Both the position numbers and the translations under genes were made by a program. The notes below the pieces were generated by a model. The model saw only the letters and a program-made list of their open reading frames with translations. It was not told where the DNA came from and made no database searches. Of a stretch of DNA of 64,000 bases, positions 7,760 through 16,363 are shown piece after piece; positions within the stretch are counted from its first letter, which is position 1, and every line of letters begins with the position of its first letter. This DNA is from Paraburkholderia phenazinium (GTDB taxonomy: Bacteria; Pseudomonadota; Gammaproteobacteria; Burkholderiales; Burkholderiaceae), in the NCBI RefSeq assembly GCF_900100735.1, contig NZ_FNCJ01000007.1, positions 1-64,000 on the forward strand, in the 5' to 3' direction.

Positions 7760-9170
7760 GCCGGAGCACGGCAGTGCGGTGCTCGAGAAAGACAAGGTAA
7801 TGATCGTGGACCGCGCGGCACGCGAAGCAGGTGTGCTGCTGGGCATGAAGCGCGGCGGTGTGCTGACGCTATCGCCGGAAACCGCAATGTACGAGCGCGA
7901 CGTTACACGTGAAGTCGCTGCGCAACGAGAAGTCGGCGTGGCGTTGATGAAGTTTTCGCCGGATGTAGCGCTGCTCGATGAGGCAACGGTCATCGTCGAA
8001 GTCGGTGCGAGTCTGCGGCTTTTCGGCGGCCTGCTGTCGCTGTGCAGGCAAACCAGGGCGATACTCGACACGTTCGGAGTGACCGCGCGCATCAGTGTTG
8101 CGCCAACCGGGCAGGGCGCATGGCTGCTGGCGAAGTACGGGCGGGGGCAAGGTGCGCGTCGAGTCTTGCAGCTCGCCTCGCTCGAGCGTGCATTGCTACC
8201 GCTGCCGATGTTCGCGGTGCCGGAGATCCGTCCGTTCGCCGACTGGTTTGCCGGGCTGGGCTGCGAGACGATCGCCGACGTGCGCCGCCTGCCGCGCGCG
8301 GGTTTGCAGCGCGGCTGTGGCGAACATCTGCTGGATTCTCTGGATCGCGCCTTCGGCACGGCGCCGGAGCTGTTCGACTGGCTCGAATTGCCGCCCACGT
8401 TTTCCGCGCGCATCGAATTGCCCGACCGGCTCGAACATGCGGACGGCGCGGTGTTCGCCGCGCATCGGCTGATCGTGCAACTGTGCGGCTGGCTGTGCGC
8501 GAAGCAACTGGCAGTCACCGCGGTCACGCTGTCCATCGAGCATGAACGCGGCAGGCAAGCGCTGCCGCCGACGCTGATCGAAATCGCCCTCGGTGAGCCG
8601 GCATGGCGCGAAGACCATCTGCTGCGTCTCGTGAAGGAGCGGCTGCACCGCGTGGAACTCGTCGCGCCTGCCATTGCGCTGCGGCTCGATGCAACGAAGG
8701 TCGAGCCGGCTGCGCCCGATACGGACAGTCTGTTTCCCGAGCCCGGCGGCTCGCCGGAAGAGCACGCGCGTCTGATCGAATTGCTGATCGCGCGCCTTGG
8801 CGATGAAAACGTGCTGCGTCCTGCGCCAACCGCGGATTACCGGCCGGAAGTCGCGAACCGCTGGGTGCCGGTTAGCCAGGTGGCGAAGAATATCGCGTTG
8901 CCCGACGGCTTGCCGCGGCCGACGTGGATGCTGGCCACGCCCGTGCGTCTGCTGATGCGTCAGCATCGGCCGTTCTATGGTTCGCCGCTGCGCATGGTGT
9001 CGCCCGCAGAGCGTATCGAAGCCGGCTGGTTCGACGGCGAACTCGTCACGCGCGATTACTTCGTCGCGCAAGCCGACGACCGCAGTTGCTACTGGATTTA
9101 CCGCGAGCGTATCAGCAGCCGCGATGCCGAAGAAGAGCAACGCTGGTTTCTTCACGGCCTGTTTGGATGA
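7689..9170 (+). CDS. imuB: ImuB, Y-family DNA polymerase-like hub protein
   Basis: The 493-aa DinB-like protein has the Y-family thumb and little-finger layout and a long C-terminal tail. The N-terminal catalytic block that in active Y-family polymerases reads DxDxF is here FLAVHLPKL, and LDEATVIVEVGASLRLFGG replaces the second acidic motif. This is as expected for ImuB, a catalytically dead adaptor linking the beta clamp, ImuA and DnaE2. A helix-hairpin-helix-like region lies near 170-190 (FAGLGCETIADVRRLPRAGL). It starts inside imuA (71-nt overlap) and ends 6 nt before dnaE2, so the three genes form one SOS operon. Confidence 0.92.
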   Translation: MRVFLAVHLPKLSLEVFRPRWLSEPEHGSAVLEKDKVMIVDRAAREAGVLLGMKRGGVLTLSPETAMYERDVTREVAAQREVGVALMKFSPDVALLDEATVIVEVGASLRLFGGLLSLCRQTRAILDTFGVTARISVAPTGQGAWLLAKYGRGQGARRVLQLASLERALLPLPMFAVPEIRPFADWFAGLGCETIADVRRLPRAGLQRGCGEHLLDSLDRAFGTAPELFDWLELPPTFSARIELPDRLEHADGAVFAAHRLIVQLCGWLCAKQLAVTAVTLSIEHERGRQALPPTLIEIALGEPAWREDHLLRLVKERLHRVELVAPAIALRLDATKVEPAAPDTDSLFPEPGGSPEEHARLIELLIARLGDENVLRPAPTADYRPEVANRWVPVSQVAKNIALPDGLPRPTWMLATPVRLLMRQHRPFYGSPLRMVSPAERIEAGWFDGELVTRDYFVAQADDRSCYWIYRERISSRDAEEEQRWFLHGLFG

Positions 9171-9176
9171 TGCGCA

Positions 9177-12100
9177 ATGGACTCGACCTTCACTGCGCTG
9201 CCGGCGTACGCCGAGCTGTTCTGCTTCTCCAACTTCACGTTCCTGCACGGCGCGTCGCATGCGAATGAACTCGTCAAGCGTGCAGCGCAGCTCGGTTACG
9301 CGGGACTGGCCGTCACGGACGAATGCTCGCTCGCAGGCGTGGTGCGCGCCCATGTCGCGGCGAAAGAGGTGGGCTTGCCGCTTGTCATCGGCTCTTATTT
9401 TCAGTTGCGCAATGCCGATGGTTCGCCTGCGTTCGGACTGATTCTGCTCGCGCAGAACCGTGAGGGCTACGGCAACCTGTCTGAGTTGATTACGCTTGCG
9501 CGAACCCGCGCGCCGAAGGGTGAGTACCGGCTGACGCCACACGATCTGTCACGGCCCGATCGCAACAACGCCCACCTGCGCGGCATGCCGGATTGTCTTG
9601 CGATTCTGGTGCCGGCATTTCCTGCCAAAGAAGAGGCACTGGAAGCGCAAATTGAATGGCTCGACCAGACCTTTGCCGAGCGCGCATGGGTGGGTCTCGT
9701 GCAGCATCAGCGTGCGATGGACGATATTCATCGCGGGGCAGTCGAGTATGTCGCGGCCTCCCAGAATGTGCCGGTCGTCGCGCTCGGCAATGTTGTGATG
9801 CATGTGCGTTCGCGCAAGCCGTTGCAGGATACGATGACGGCGATCCGTGTCGGCAAGCCGGTTCATGAGTGCGGTTACGATCTCGCGCCTAATGCCGAGC
9901 AGCATTTGCGCTCGCGGCTGCGCATTGCGAATCTTTATCCCGAGCAGACACTGCAAGAGACGATCAAAGTTATCGAGCGTTGTACGTTTTCGCTCGAGAA
10001 TTTGCGCTACGAATACCCGGACGAACTCGTGCCGGCGGGTTTCACACCTGCCGCATACCTGCGTCAGGAAACCTATATCGGTGCGCAACGGCGTTTTCCT
10101 TCCGGGATTCCGTATCACGTCCAGCAACAGATCGAGCACGAACTGGCGCTTATCGCGGACCTGGAGTATGAGCCGTTTTTTCTGACGGTTTACGACATTG
10201 TTCGCTACGCACGCAGCCAGAACATTTTGTGTCAGGGGCGAGGGTCGGCCGCCAACTCTGTCGTGTGTTATTGCCTGAGCATTACCGAGGTGGATCCGGC
10301 GCGCAGCAGCATGCTGTTCGAGCGCTTCATTTCTAAAGAACGTGGCGAGCCGCCGGATATCGATGTCGACTTCGAGCATCAGCGGCGCGAAGAGGTGATC
10401 CAGTACATCTATAACAAGTATGGGCGTGATCGCGCGGCGATTGCGGCGGCGGTGTCGACTTACCGGCCGCGTGGCGCATTGCGTGAGACAGGCAAGGCGC
10501 TGGGGATCGATCCGCAGATTGTCGATGCGGTGGCGAAGTCGCATCACTGGTTCGACAATAGTCACGATCTGCTGAAGCATTTCGAAGAGACGGGTCTCGA
10601 TCCGGAAAAGCCGTTGATTCAGGCCTGGGCGAGATTGGCGTCGCAATTGCTCAATTTCCCGCGCCATCTGTCGCAGCATTCCGGCGGTTTCGTGATCAGC
10701 CGCGGCAAGCTCACGCGTCTTGTGCCGGTCGAGAACGCGGCAATGGCGGATCGTCAGGTGATCGAATGGGACAAGGATGATCTCGAATCGCTCGGACTTC
10801 TCAAGGTCGATGTGCTTGCACTCGGCATGCTGTCGGCGATCCGGCGCACACTCGATCTTGTGTCAGAGCGGCGTGGCGAGCGCCTCGAGATGCAGGACAT
10901 ACCAGAGGGCGATGAAGAGACGTACGACATGATTTGCCGCGCCGACACGATCGGCGTGTTTCAGATCGAATCGCGCGCGCAGATGAGCATGCTGCCGCGT
11001 TTGCGCCCTCGCAAGTACTACGACCTCGTCATCGAGGTGGCGATTGTGCGTCCTGGGCCGATTCAGGGCGGTGCGGTGCATCCTTATCTGCGCCGACGCC
11101 AGAAGCTGGATCCGGTCACTTATCCACGCGAAGAGCTGAAGATTGCACTAGAGCGCACGCTTGGCGTACCGATCTTCCAGGAGCAGGTCATGCAGGTCGC
11201 GATGATCGCGGCGGGCTTCACGGCAGGCGAAGCCGATGAGCTGCGCCGGGCGATGGCCGCATGGAAGCGCAAGGGCGGCCTGGAGAAGTACTACGATCGC
11301 ATCATCAACGGGATGCAGAAAAACGGCTACGAGCGCAGCTTCGCCGAAGCGATCTTCGAGCAGATCAAGGGCTTTGGCGAATATGGCTTTCCGGAAAGCC
11401 ATGCGGCGAGTTTCGCCTTGCTCGTCTATACGAGTAGCTGGTTGAAGTGTCACGAACCCGAGGCGTTTCTTGCTGCCATGCTCAATAGTCAGCCAATGGG
11501 TTTCTACTCGCCGTCGCAACTCGTGCAGGATGCACAGCGGCATGGTGTCAGGGTGTTGCCGGTCGATGTGACCGTCAGCGGATGGGATTCGACGCTCGAA
11601 TCGATCGATGGAGCAGAGCGCCCGGCAGTGCGTCTTGGGCTGTCGATGCTGCGCGGCATGAAGGATGGCGCCGCTGAGCGCATTGAGAATTCACGCGCGG
11701 TACGGCCGTTCAGGAGCGTGCAGGATCTGGCGCGTCGCGCCCAACTCGATCGGCACGATCTGCAGGTGCTGGCCGATGCGAATGCACTGGTGGTGCTTGC
11801 GGGCAATCGTCGCGAAGCATTGTGGCATTCGGTGGCCGCCGTGCCCGATAAAGACATGCTGGCCGGTACCGCCGTGCAAGACGATACTCCCGAACTGGGC
11901 GAGCCCTCGGAAGCGCACGAGATCGTCGCGGACTACCGGTCCGTGGGGCTGACGCTCGGCCGCCATCCGCTCGAACTGTTGCGGCCTCAACTGCTGGCCA
12001 ATCGGCTAATGCCCGCATCGACGTTACGCAGTTATCCTGATGGAAGACTGGCACGCGGCTGCGGCATTGTCACGATGCGACAGCGGCCGGGTACGGCAAA

Positions 12101-12326
12101 AGGGGTTATCTTCATGACGCTCGAGGACGAGACCGGCAATGTGAATGTAATCGTGTGGCCGGGTTTGCTGGAGAGACAGCGCAAGGAGGTGTTGGGGGCG
12201 GCGCTGCTAGCGGTGTACGGCGTTTGGCAGCGTGAAGGGGATGTCCACCATCTGGTCGCGCAACGGCTGGTTGATATGTCGCATCTGCTGGGTGGACTGC
12301 AGTCCACCAGCAGGGATTTTTGCTGA
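9177..12326 (+). CDS. dnaE2: Error-prone DNA polymerase III alpha subunit DnaE2 (ImuC)
   Basis: The 1049-aa C-family polymerase is shorter than replicative DnaE (about 1160), as usual for DnaE2. The PHP domain is at the N-terminus (LHGASHANELVKRAAQLGY). Palm-domain catalytic aspartates lie in PDIDVDF (about 393-399), followed by HQRREEVIQYIYNKYGRDRAA. The GFPESHAASFALLVYTSSWLK segment and a C-terminal OB-fold (GVIFMTLEDETGNVNVIVWP) are also present. It carries out translesion synthesis opposite damage together with ImuA and ImuB. It is the last gene of the LexA-controlled operon. Confidence 0.95.
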   Translation: MDSTFTALPAYAELFCFSNFTFLHGASHANELVKRAAQLGYAGLAVTDECSLAGVVRAHVAAKEVGLPLVIGSYFQLRNADGSPAFGLILLAQNREGYGNLSELITLARTRAPKGEYRLTPHDLSRPDRNNAHLRGMPDCLAILVPAFPAKEEALEAQIEWLDQTFAERAWVGLVQHQRAMDDIHRGAVEYVAASQNVPVVALGNVVMHVRSRKPLQDTMTAIRVGKPVHECGYDLAPNAEQHLRSRLRIANLYPEQTLQETIKVIERCTFSLENLRYEYPDELVPAGFTPAAYLRQETYIGAQRRFPSGIPYHVQQQIEHELALIADLEYEPFFLTVYDIVRYARSQNILCQGRGSAANSVVCYCLSITEVDPARSSMLFERFISKERGEPPDIDVDFEHQRREEVIQYIYNKYGRDRAAIAAAVSTYRPRGALRETGKALGIDPQIVDAVAKSHHWFDNSHDLLKHFEETGLDPEKPLIQAWARLASQLLNFPRHLSQHSGGFVISRGKLTRLVPVENAAMADRQVIEWDKDDLESLGLLKVDVLALGMLSAIRRTLDLVSERRGERLEMQDIPEGDEETYDMICRADTIGVFQIESRAQMSMLPRLRPRKYYDLVIEVAIVRPGPIQGGAVHPYLRRRQKLDPVTYPREELKIALERTLGVPIFQEQVMQVAMIAAGFTAGEADELRRAMAAWKRKGGLEKYYDRIINGMQKNGYERSFAEAIFEQIKGFGEYGFPESHAASFALLVYTSSWLKCHEPEAFLAAMLNSQPMGFYSPSQLVQDAQRHGVRVLPVDVTVSGWDSTLESIDGAERPAVRLGLSMLRGMKDGAAERIENSRAVRPFRSVQDLARRAQLDRHDLQVLADANALVVLAGNRREALWHSVAAVPDKDMLAGTAVQDDTPELGEPSEAHEIVADYRSVGLTLGRHPLELLRPQLLANRLMPASTLRSYPDGRLARGCGIVTMRQRPGTAKGVIFMTLEDETGNVNVIVWPGLLERQRKEVLGAALLAVYGVWQREGDVHHLVAQRLVDMSHLLGGLQSTSRDFC

Positions 12327-12413
12327 AGGCCTGTTTCGCCGGATTCAGACTGCGCGGAGAGGCCGGTTTGGGTTGGGACGTGGCGCTGTCTCAACAGACC
12401 GTGGTGGCTTGTC

Positions 12414-12440
12414 GCGGCTCGCCACGGCGAGCCGCAATTT
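12414..12440. terminator. Hairpin between convergent dnaE2 and the RmlD-like gene
   Basis: The perfect stem GCGGCTCGCC / GGCGAGCCGC has a 2-nt loop followed by AATTT. It lies between two convergent genes and may terminate from either side. The U-run is poor. Confidence 0.5.
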
Positions 12441-12444
12441 CGAC

Positions 12445-13380
12445 CTATGCCGTGTTCCTGACGTCGCTGGCTAGCCAGGGAAACTTCTCCAGCACTTGCC
12501 GGATCGCTGTATCGAACGGCGTGCGGCGGCCGATGCCGAGCGCCTCTAGACGGCTCGAGTCCAGATGGCAGTTATGCGGGCGCGGGGTCGCATCCGTCGG
12601 CGTGTGCTGCGGCGTGAGCCGGGCCTCGACTCGCAGCGCCCCGGCAAGGCGGATTGCAATCTCGTACTTCGTCATCGGCTCATCGCCCGACCATTGCACG
12701 ATGCCGCGAATCGCTTCGCCACGCGCATGCCGTTCGAGCATCTGACGGATGACGTATGCCACGTCGGGAGTAAACGTCGGGTAACGGATCGCCCATGCGT
12801 CCATCACAGCCGCCTTCGTACCTGGCGAGGCGCTCGCTGATGCCGCGATGGCCGGCACCAGACTGGTCACGGCCGATTCCGCCCAATCGACGATCGGCCC
12901 ATACAGCAAGGGCAGACGCAGCACACAACCGAAATCGGTCGTCTCAGTGAGCGCTCGCTCACCGTCGAGCTTGCTGCGGCCATAGGCGTTGAGCGGCGAC
13001 GGTTGGGCGTCATAGCGGTAGGGCGGGTGCGCGCCGTCGAACACATAGTCGGTGGAGATCGACAGCACCCACGCACCACGTTGTTTGGCCGCCTCGGCCA
13101 CGCTGCGCACGGCGTCGACGTTCAGCGCGCGAGCCAGCGCCGGATTGTGTTCGCAGATATCCGGGCGGCGTTCAGCCGCCGCAATGACGATCGCATTGGG
13201 CGCCTCGCGCTCGACAAACTGTTTGACCGCCGCGGCATCGCGAATGTCGAGCGTGATGCTGTGCGGGCCGGCGCGCCGGAACCCGGTCGAAACGACTTGC
13301 CAGTCCGCTTGCTGCGCCAGTTCCTCTACGAGGGCGCGGCCCACCAGGCCGGACGCGCCGATCACTGCAACCTTGAACAT
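12445..13380 (-). CDS. RmlD-like SDR family NAD(P)-dependent reductase
   Basis: The 311-aa extended short-chain dehydrogenase has an N-terminal Rossmann motif GASGLVG (residues 8-14). The active site is STDYVFDG followed by YGRSK (Tyr-x-x-x-Lys), the pattern of dTDP-4-dehydrorhamnose reductase (RmlD) and its relatives such as the MAT2B-like group. It is not next to rmlA/B/C or other sugar-nucleotide genes, so a rhamnose role is unsupported and the substrate is open. The next gene on the same strand upstream is a copper chaperone 12 bp away, with which it may be co-transcribed. Confidence 0.8.
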   Translation of the reverse strand: MFKVAVIGASGLVGRALVEELAQQADWQVVSTGFRRAGPHSITLDIRDAAAVKQFVEREAPNAIVIAAAERRPDICEHNPALARALNVDAVRSVAEAAKQRGAWVLSISTDYVFDGAHPPYRYDAQPSPLNAYGRSKLDGERALTETTDFGCVLRLPLLYGPIVDWAESAVTSLVPAIAASASASPGTKAAVMDAWAIRYPTFTPDVAYVIRQMLERHARGEAIRGIVQWSGDEPMTKYEIAIRLAGALRVEARLTPQHTPTDATPRPHNCHLDSSRLEALGIGRRTPFDTAIRQVLEKFPWLASDVRNTA

Positions 13381-13392
13381 GCGTGTCTCGCC

Positions 13393-13596
13393 TCAGTGAG
13401 TCTCGACGACCGTGTAGCCGGCCTCGTCGATGGCTGCCTTGAGCGCGTCGGCCGGTTGTGCCGATTCGACTGCCACACGGCCGCTCGCGAGATCCACCTT
13501 GACCTGCGCGGCGCCGTCCTGTTCGCGGATCGCCTTGGTCACCGCCGCCACACAATGCTGGCAGCTCATGCCTTCTACCTGAAATTCGATCGTCAT
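13393..13596 (-). CDS. Copper chaperone, heavy-metal-associated domain (CopZ-like)
   Basis: The 67-aa single HMA domain carries the metal-binding motif GMSCQHC (Cys12 and Cys15) near the N-terminus and a conserved beta-alpha-beta-beta-alpha-beta pattern ending DEAGYTVVE. It would bind Cu(I) in the cytoplasm and pass it to a CopA-type ATPase, which is not in the window. I chose the ATG at 13596; an upstream in-frame Met gives a non-homologous extension through the CueR operator. It is divergent from cueR, with the CueR operator between them. Confidence 0.9.
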   Translation of the reverse strand: MTIEFQVEGMSCQHCVAAVTKAIREQDGAAQVKVDLASGRVAVESAQPADALKAAIDEAGYTVVETH

Positions 13597-13664
13597 CTGC
13601 TTTGCCTCGATAAACGTGAAGGGTGCAACGGTTGAATTATGCCTGCCGAGACGCACTTGAGTGG

Positions 13665-13695
13665 CTGACCTTCCCATGGTGGGAAGGTGTAGGAT
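13665..13695 (+). promoter_or_regulatory. CueR-type copper operator/promoter
   Basis: The palindrome ACCTTCCCAT-GG-TGGGAAGGT region (13668-13688) is nearly the same as the known CueR operator half-sites CCTTCC/GGAAGG. The -35 CTGACC (13665-13670) and -10 TAGGAT (13690-13695) are 19 bp apart. The promoter so defined reads rightwards to cueR. Confidence 0.82.
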
Positions 13696-13720
13696 CGGCG
13701 GGCATACTAGGGAAACAGTC

Positions 13721-14146
13721 ATGAACATCGGTGAAGCGGCCCGCGCCTCGGGCGTCACGGCGAAAATGATTCGCTACTACGAAAGTGTCGGCTTGCTGGC
13801 GGCGAAATCCCGTACGACGGCGGGGTACCGCGTCTACGGCCCGCAGGAAGTGCATTCGCTACGCTTTATTCGTCAGGCGCGGCGTCTGGGCTTTCTCGTA
13901 GAGGACATCCGCCGCCTGCTGGCCTTGTGGCAAGACCGCTCGCGCGCGAGCGCCGAAGTGAAGGCGATTGCGCTCGAACACGTCGCGGATCTCGAGCGCC
14001 GCATTGCCGAGCTGACGGAGATGCGCGACACGCTCGCGCACCTCGCCGACCATTGTCACGGCGACGAGCGCCCCGATTGTCCAATCATCGAAGGTCTCGC
14101 GGCTCCAGAGATGGCTATTAGTCATGGCTGCCACACCAACGAATGA
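13721..14146 (+). CDS. cueR: CueR, copper-responsive MerR family regulator
   Basis: The 141-aa MerR regulator has the HTH at 1-40 (MNIGEAARASGVTAKMIRYYE, wing AGYRVYG), the ARRLGFLVEDIRRLLALW linker and a dimer helix at about 78-108. The metal-binding loop HCHGDERPDCPI has two cysteines separated by seven residues, the Cu(I)-binding spacing of CueR (C112-x7-C120 in E. coli). The HGCHTNE tail adds another His/Cys-rich end. The ATG at 13721 lies 25 bp after the operator -10. It senses Cu(I), probably controlling itself and perhaps the divergent chaperone. Confidence 0.92.
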   Translation: MNIGEAARASGVTAKMIRYYESVGLLAAKSRTTAGYRVYGPQEVHSLRFIRQARRLGFLVEDIRRLLALWQDRSRASAEVKAIALEHVADLERRIAELTEMRDTLAHLADHCHGDERPDCPIIEGLAAPEMAISHGCHTNE

Positions 14147-14451
14147 GCGACTTATGATGAAAGGTGCAACCTTAACGGCAATTCGTTGCAACCTAGTCAC
14201 ATTGTCGCACCAATGTGGTGCGATCTCGTGACCCAAGTCCGTGAAAAGCGCGATGAAACACCGCTAACTCCATATAAATCAATCGCTTGCATTGCAATTC
14301 AGGATGCACCATTCCAAAACGGAATGCACGCCATTCGGGCATTTCACTAGCCAGGTTGCATGAGAAGGCTATAATCCGGGTTAACCCTTCATAAGGGAAA
14401 TCCCTGATGCCCAATCCACCGGGGATTCATATCTGATCCTTGGAGAACATC
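14147..14451. other. Intergenic stretch before the DUF3563 gene
   Basis: No gene is seen. It holds a good -10 TATAAT at 14370-14375, in GGCTATAATCC, without a clear -35, and would serve the DUF3563 mini-gene. A long leader of about 70 nt would result. Confidence 0.4.
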
Positions 14452-14598
14452 ATGTTTGCATACGTTATTGAAAAGCTGAGCACCTGGTTTGAAACCGCTG
14501 AACGTAGCCGCCGTGAGGCTTACCTCGCGTCGTCGTCGGACATCGTCCAGCTCGAACAGCGCATCCGCTCGCTCGAAACGAACGGCTACTCGCTGTAA
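14452..14598 (+). CDS. DUF3563 family mini-protein
   Basis: The 48-aa protein (starting MFAYVIEKLSTWFETAERSR and ending ETNGYSL) matches the DUF3563 family of very small proteins conserved in Burkholderiaceae. It reads as an amphipathic helix, then a second helix (SDIVQLEQRIRSLE). A GGAG ribosome site lies 6 nt before the ATG. The function is unknown. It is transcribed alone, with a hairpin terminator about 100 bp downstream. Confidence 0.85.
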   Translation: MFAYVIEKLSTWFETAERSRREAYLASSSDIVQLEQRIRSLETNGYSL

Positions 14599-14696
14599 AG
14601 CAGTCTGAAGTCTGTCTGACCCGCGGCGGCGCAGCCTGTCCCAATCCCCGAGAGGGATTCTCTTCAGGGCGCGCAGTCGTAGTAGTAGAGCGTAAG

Positions 14697-14718
14697 GCCC
14701 CGTATCGACGGGGCTTTG
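14697..14718 (+). terminator. Terminator after the DUF3563 gene
   Basis: The stem GCCCCG / CGGGGC has loop TATCGA followed by TTTG. It is short but GC-rich. A weaker AATCCC/GGGATT hairpin lies at about 14643-14660. Confidence 0.6.
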
Positions 14719-14900
14719 TCACATCTGGCGCCTGCGCTTTTGTCCACACTCGTCAACGGCTCATCGCTCACTCATTGAGCCAGCTTGCTGGTCGCCGCTC
14801 ACGCGCCACTCAATATCGACTAGCTTGAACGTTGCCACCGCGGTAAGGTAAAGCGTTTTTTTGCGCAATCCGGCATTCCCGCAACCCACCCGGTCCGCTC

Positions 14901-15266
14901 ATGGCTCCTGTTCGATTGATTCGCGCCTTACCGGGCGCCGTTGTCCTCACGCTGTGCGCTGCGGTTTCGCTGCTGGCGCTAGCTACACCCATGGCATTTG
15001 CCGCTTCGTCGAGCGGTGGGCAGCCTTTGATACTCGATACGCAGCATGGCATTAGCGATGGCCAGAGCGGCACGGTGCTGCAGACCGCGCCGCTTTCGCG
15101 CGAGCGGATCGTGCAGGCCCAGCCTATGGCGACGCCGACCGAACTGACGCCGAACTCGTCCGTGCCCCTGATCGTCGCGCCCTATATCCAGTTGCCTGTG
15201 GGAGGCGGTGGAGCGCCGGCGCCGTATCCAAGGCCGCAGCCTCGTCCGGCGCCGCCGTCGCAGTAG
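14901..15266 (+). CDS. Hypothetical secreted proline-rich protein
   Basis: The 121-aa protein has a clear Sec signal peptide (about residues 1-35: Arg at the N-terminus, hydrophobic VVLTLCAAVSLLALATP, then MAFAAS as probable cleavage). A low-complexity mature part follows, ending in a Pro/Ala-rich tail APAPYPRPQPRPAPP. I do not recognise a domain. It is probably periplasmic or surface-associated. It is convergent with rlmJ, with 19 bp between the stops. No terminator with a U-run is visible; a CTGAACC/GGTTCAG hairpin overlaps the rlmJ stop. Confidence 0.55.
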   Translation: MAPVRLIRALPGAVVLTLCAAVSLLALATPMAFAASSSGGQPLILDTQHGISDGQSGTVLQTAPLSRERIVQAQPMATPTELTPNSSVPLIVAPYIQLPVGGGGAPAPYPRPQPRPAPPSQ

Positions 15267-15285
15267 AAGCCTGAACCGTCCTGGT

Positions 15286-16131
15286 TCAGTCGCCGCGGTG
15301 TTCTACCTTGAATTGCGCGGCCTTGTCCTGTCCGAGAGCCTGCACCAGCCACGGCATGGTGTCTTTCAGCGTTTTAGCGAGGGTGTACGGCGGGTTCAGA
15401 ATGAACATGCCGCTGCCGAACAGACCAAAACCATCTGTCGGCGGATTGCTGACCGTCAGCGTGACGTGCAGCCAGTTGCGTTCCTGCAGGCGCTTCAACT
15501 GGTCCGGAAAACGCTGCGATTCCGGGCGTGTGACCTGCGGATACCAGATCGCATAGGTGCCGGTCGCAAACCGCTTGAGACTTTCCTCGACGCAATTCAG
15601 CGTGCGGGTGTAGTCGCGCTTGTCTTCGAACGACGGGTCGATCAGCACCAGCGCACGACGCGGCGGCGGCGGCAGCAAGGCCTTCACGCCGTCGAAGCCA
15701 TCCCCTGCGTAAAGCATGGCGCGCCGGCCGGCGTCGCGGAAATTGTGCTGCAGCACGTCGATTTCGGTGGTGTGCAGTTCGAACAGGCGCATGCGATCCT
15801 GTTCGCGCATCAGCCGCCATGCGAGATACGGCGAACCGGGATAGAAGCGCAGGTTGCCGTCGGCATTCAGCGCTGCCACTTCATCCACGTAGTCGGCCAG
15901 CATCGGGGGCAGGTCGGTACGCCCCCACAGCTTGGCGATGCCGGTCTCGAACTCGCCCGTCTTGGTGGCATAACCTTCCTTCAAGGAGTAGACGCCGGCC
16001 CCCGCGTGCGTGTCGATGTACCAGTACGCCTTGTCTTTCTGGGCGAGGTAGCGCAACAACTGCACGACGACGGCGTGCTTGAGGACGTCGGCATGATTGC
16101 CTGCGTGAAAGGCGTGGCGGTAACTAAGCAT
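15286..16131 (-). CDS. rlmJ: 23S rRNA (adenine(2030)-N6)-methyltransferase RlmJ
   Basis: The 281-aa class I SAM methyltransferase begins with MLSYRHAFHAGNHADVLKHA, the hallmark N-terminus of RlmJ. It has THAGAGVYSL as the SAM-binding motif (about 40-52) and LIDPSFEDKRDY as the catalytic (D/N)PP(Y/F)-type motif, here DPSF. It methylates A2030 of 23S rRNA. An upstream Met in the same frame would add 26 unrelated residues, so I used the ATG at 16131. It is a single-gene unit convergent with the secreted proline-rich protein. Confidence 0.93.
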   Translation of the reverse strand: MLSYRHAFHAGNHADVLKHAVVVQLLRYLAQKDKAYWYIDTHAGAGVYSLKEGYATKTGEFETGIAKLWGRTDLPPMLADYVDEVAALNADGNLRFYPGSPYLAWRLMREQDRMRLFELHTTEIDVLQHNFRDAGRRAMLYAGDGFDGVKALLPPPPRRALVLIDPSFEDKRDYTRTLNCVEESLKRFATGTYAIWYPQVTRPESQRFPDQLKRLQERNWLHVTLTVSNPPTDGFGLFGSGMFILNPPYTLAKTLKDTMPWLVQALGQDKAAQFKVEHRGD

Positions 16132-16363
16132 GATGAGGTGAGGCTCGAAAGAGGGCGTGCCGGTCGATTGAGGTCCCGCGCGAGGCTCCACGGCGGGAGC
16201 CTGCAGCAACGGGGGCGCCGCGTTGCGACCGGATGGGCACGTGCAAGGCGGTCGCGTATTGTACGCGAGCCTGCGTTGCAGTCCGAACCGCCGGTCGCCG
16301 CCGGCCCGAACCGCGCCCGTCCGGACGCCGCATCATGGCGTGCCGTCGGCGCGGCCGCAACGC

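Noticed and set aside
8196..9542. Long minus-strand frames over imuB and dnaE2
   Set aside because: They are antisense to conserved SOS genes with clear motifs; the composition is Arg/Gln-rich shadow sequence.
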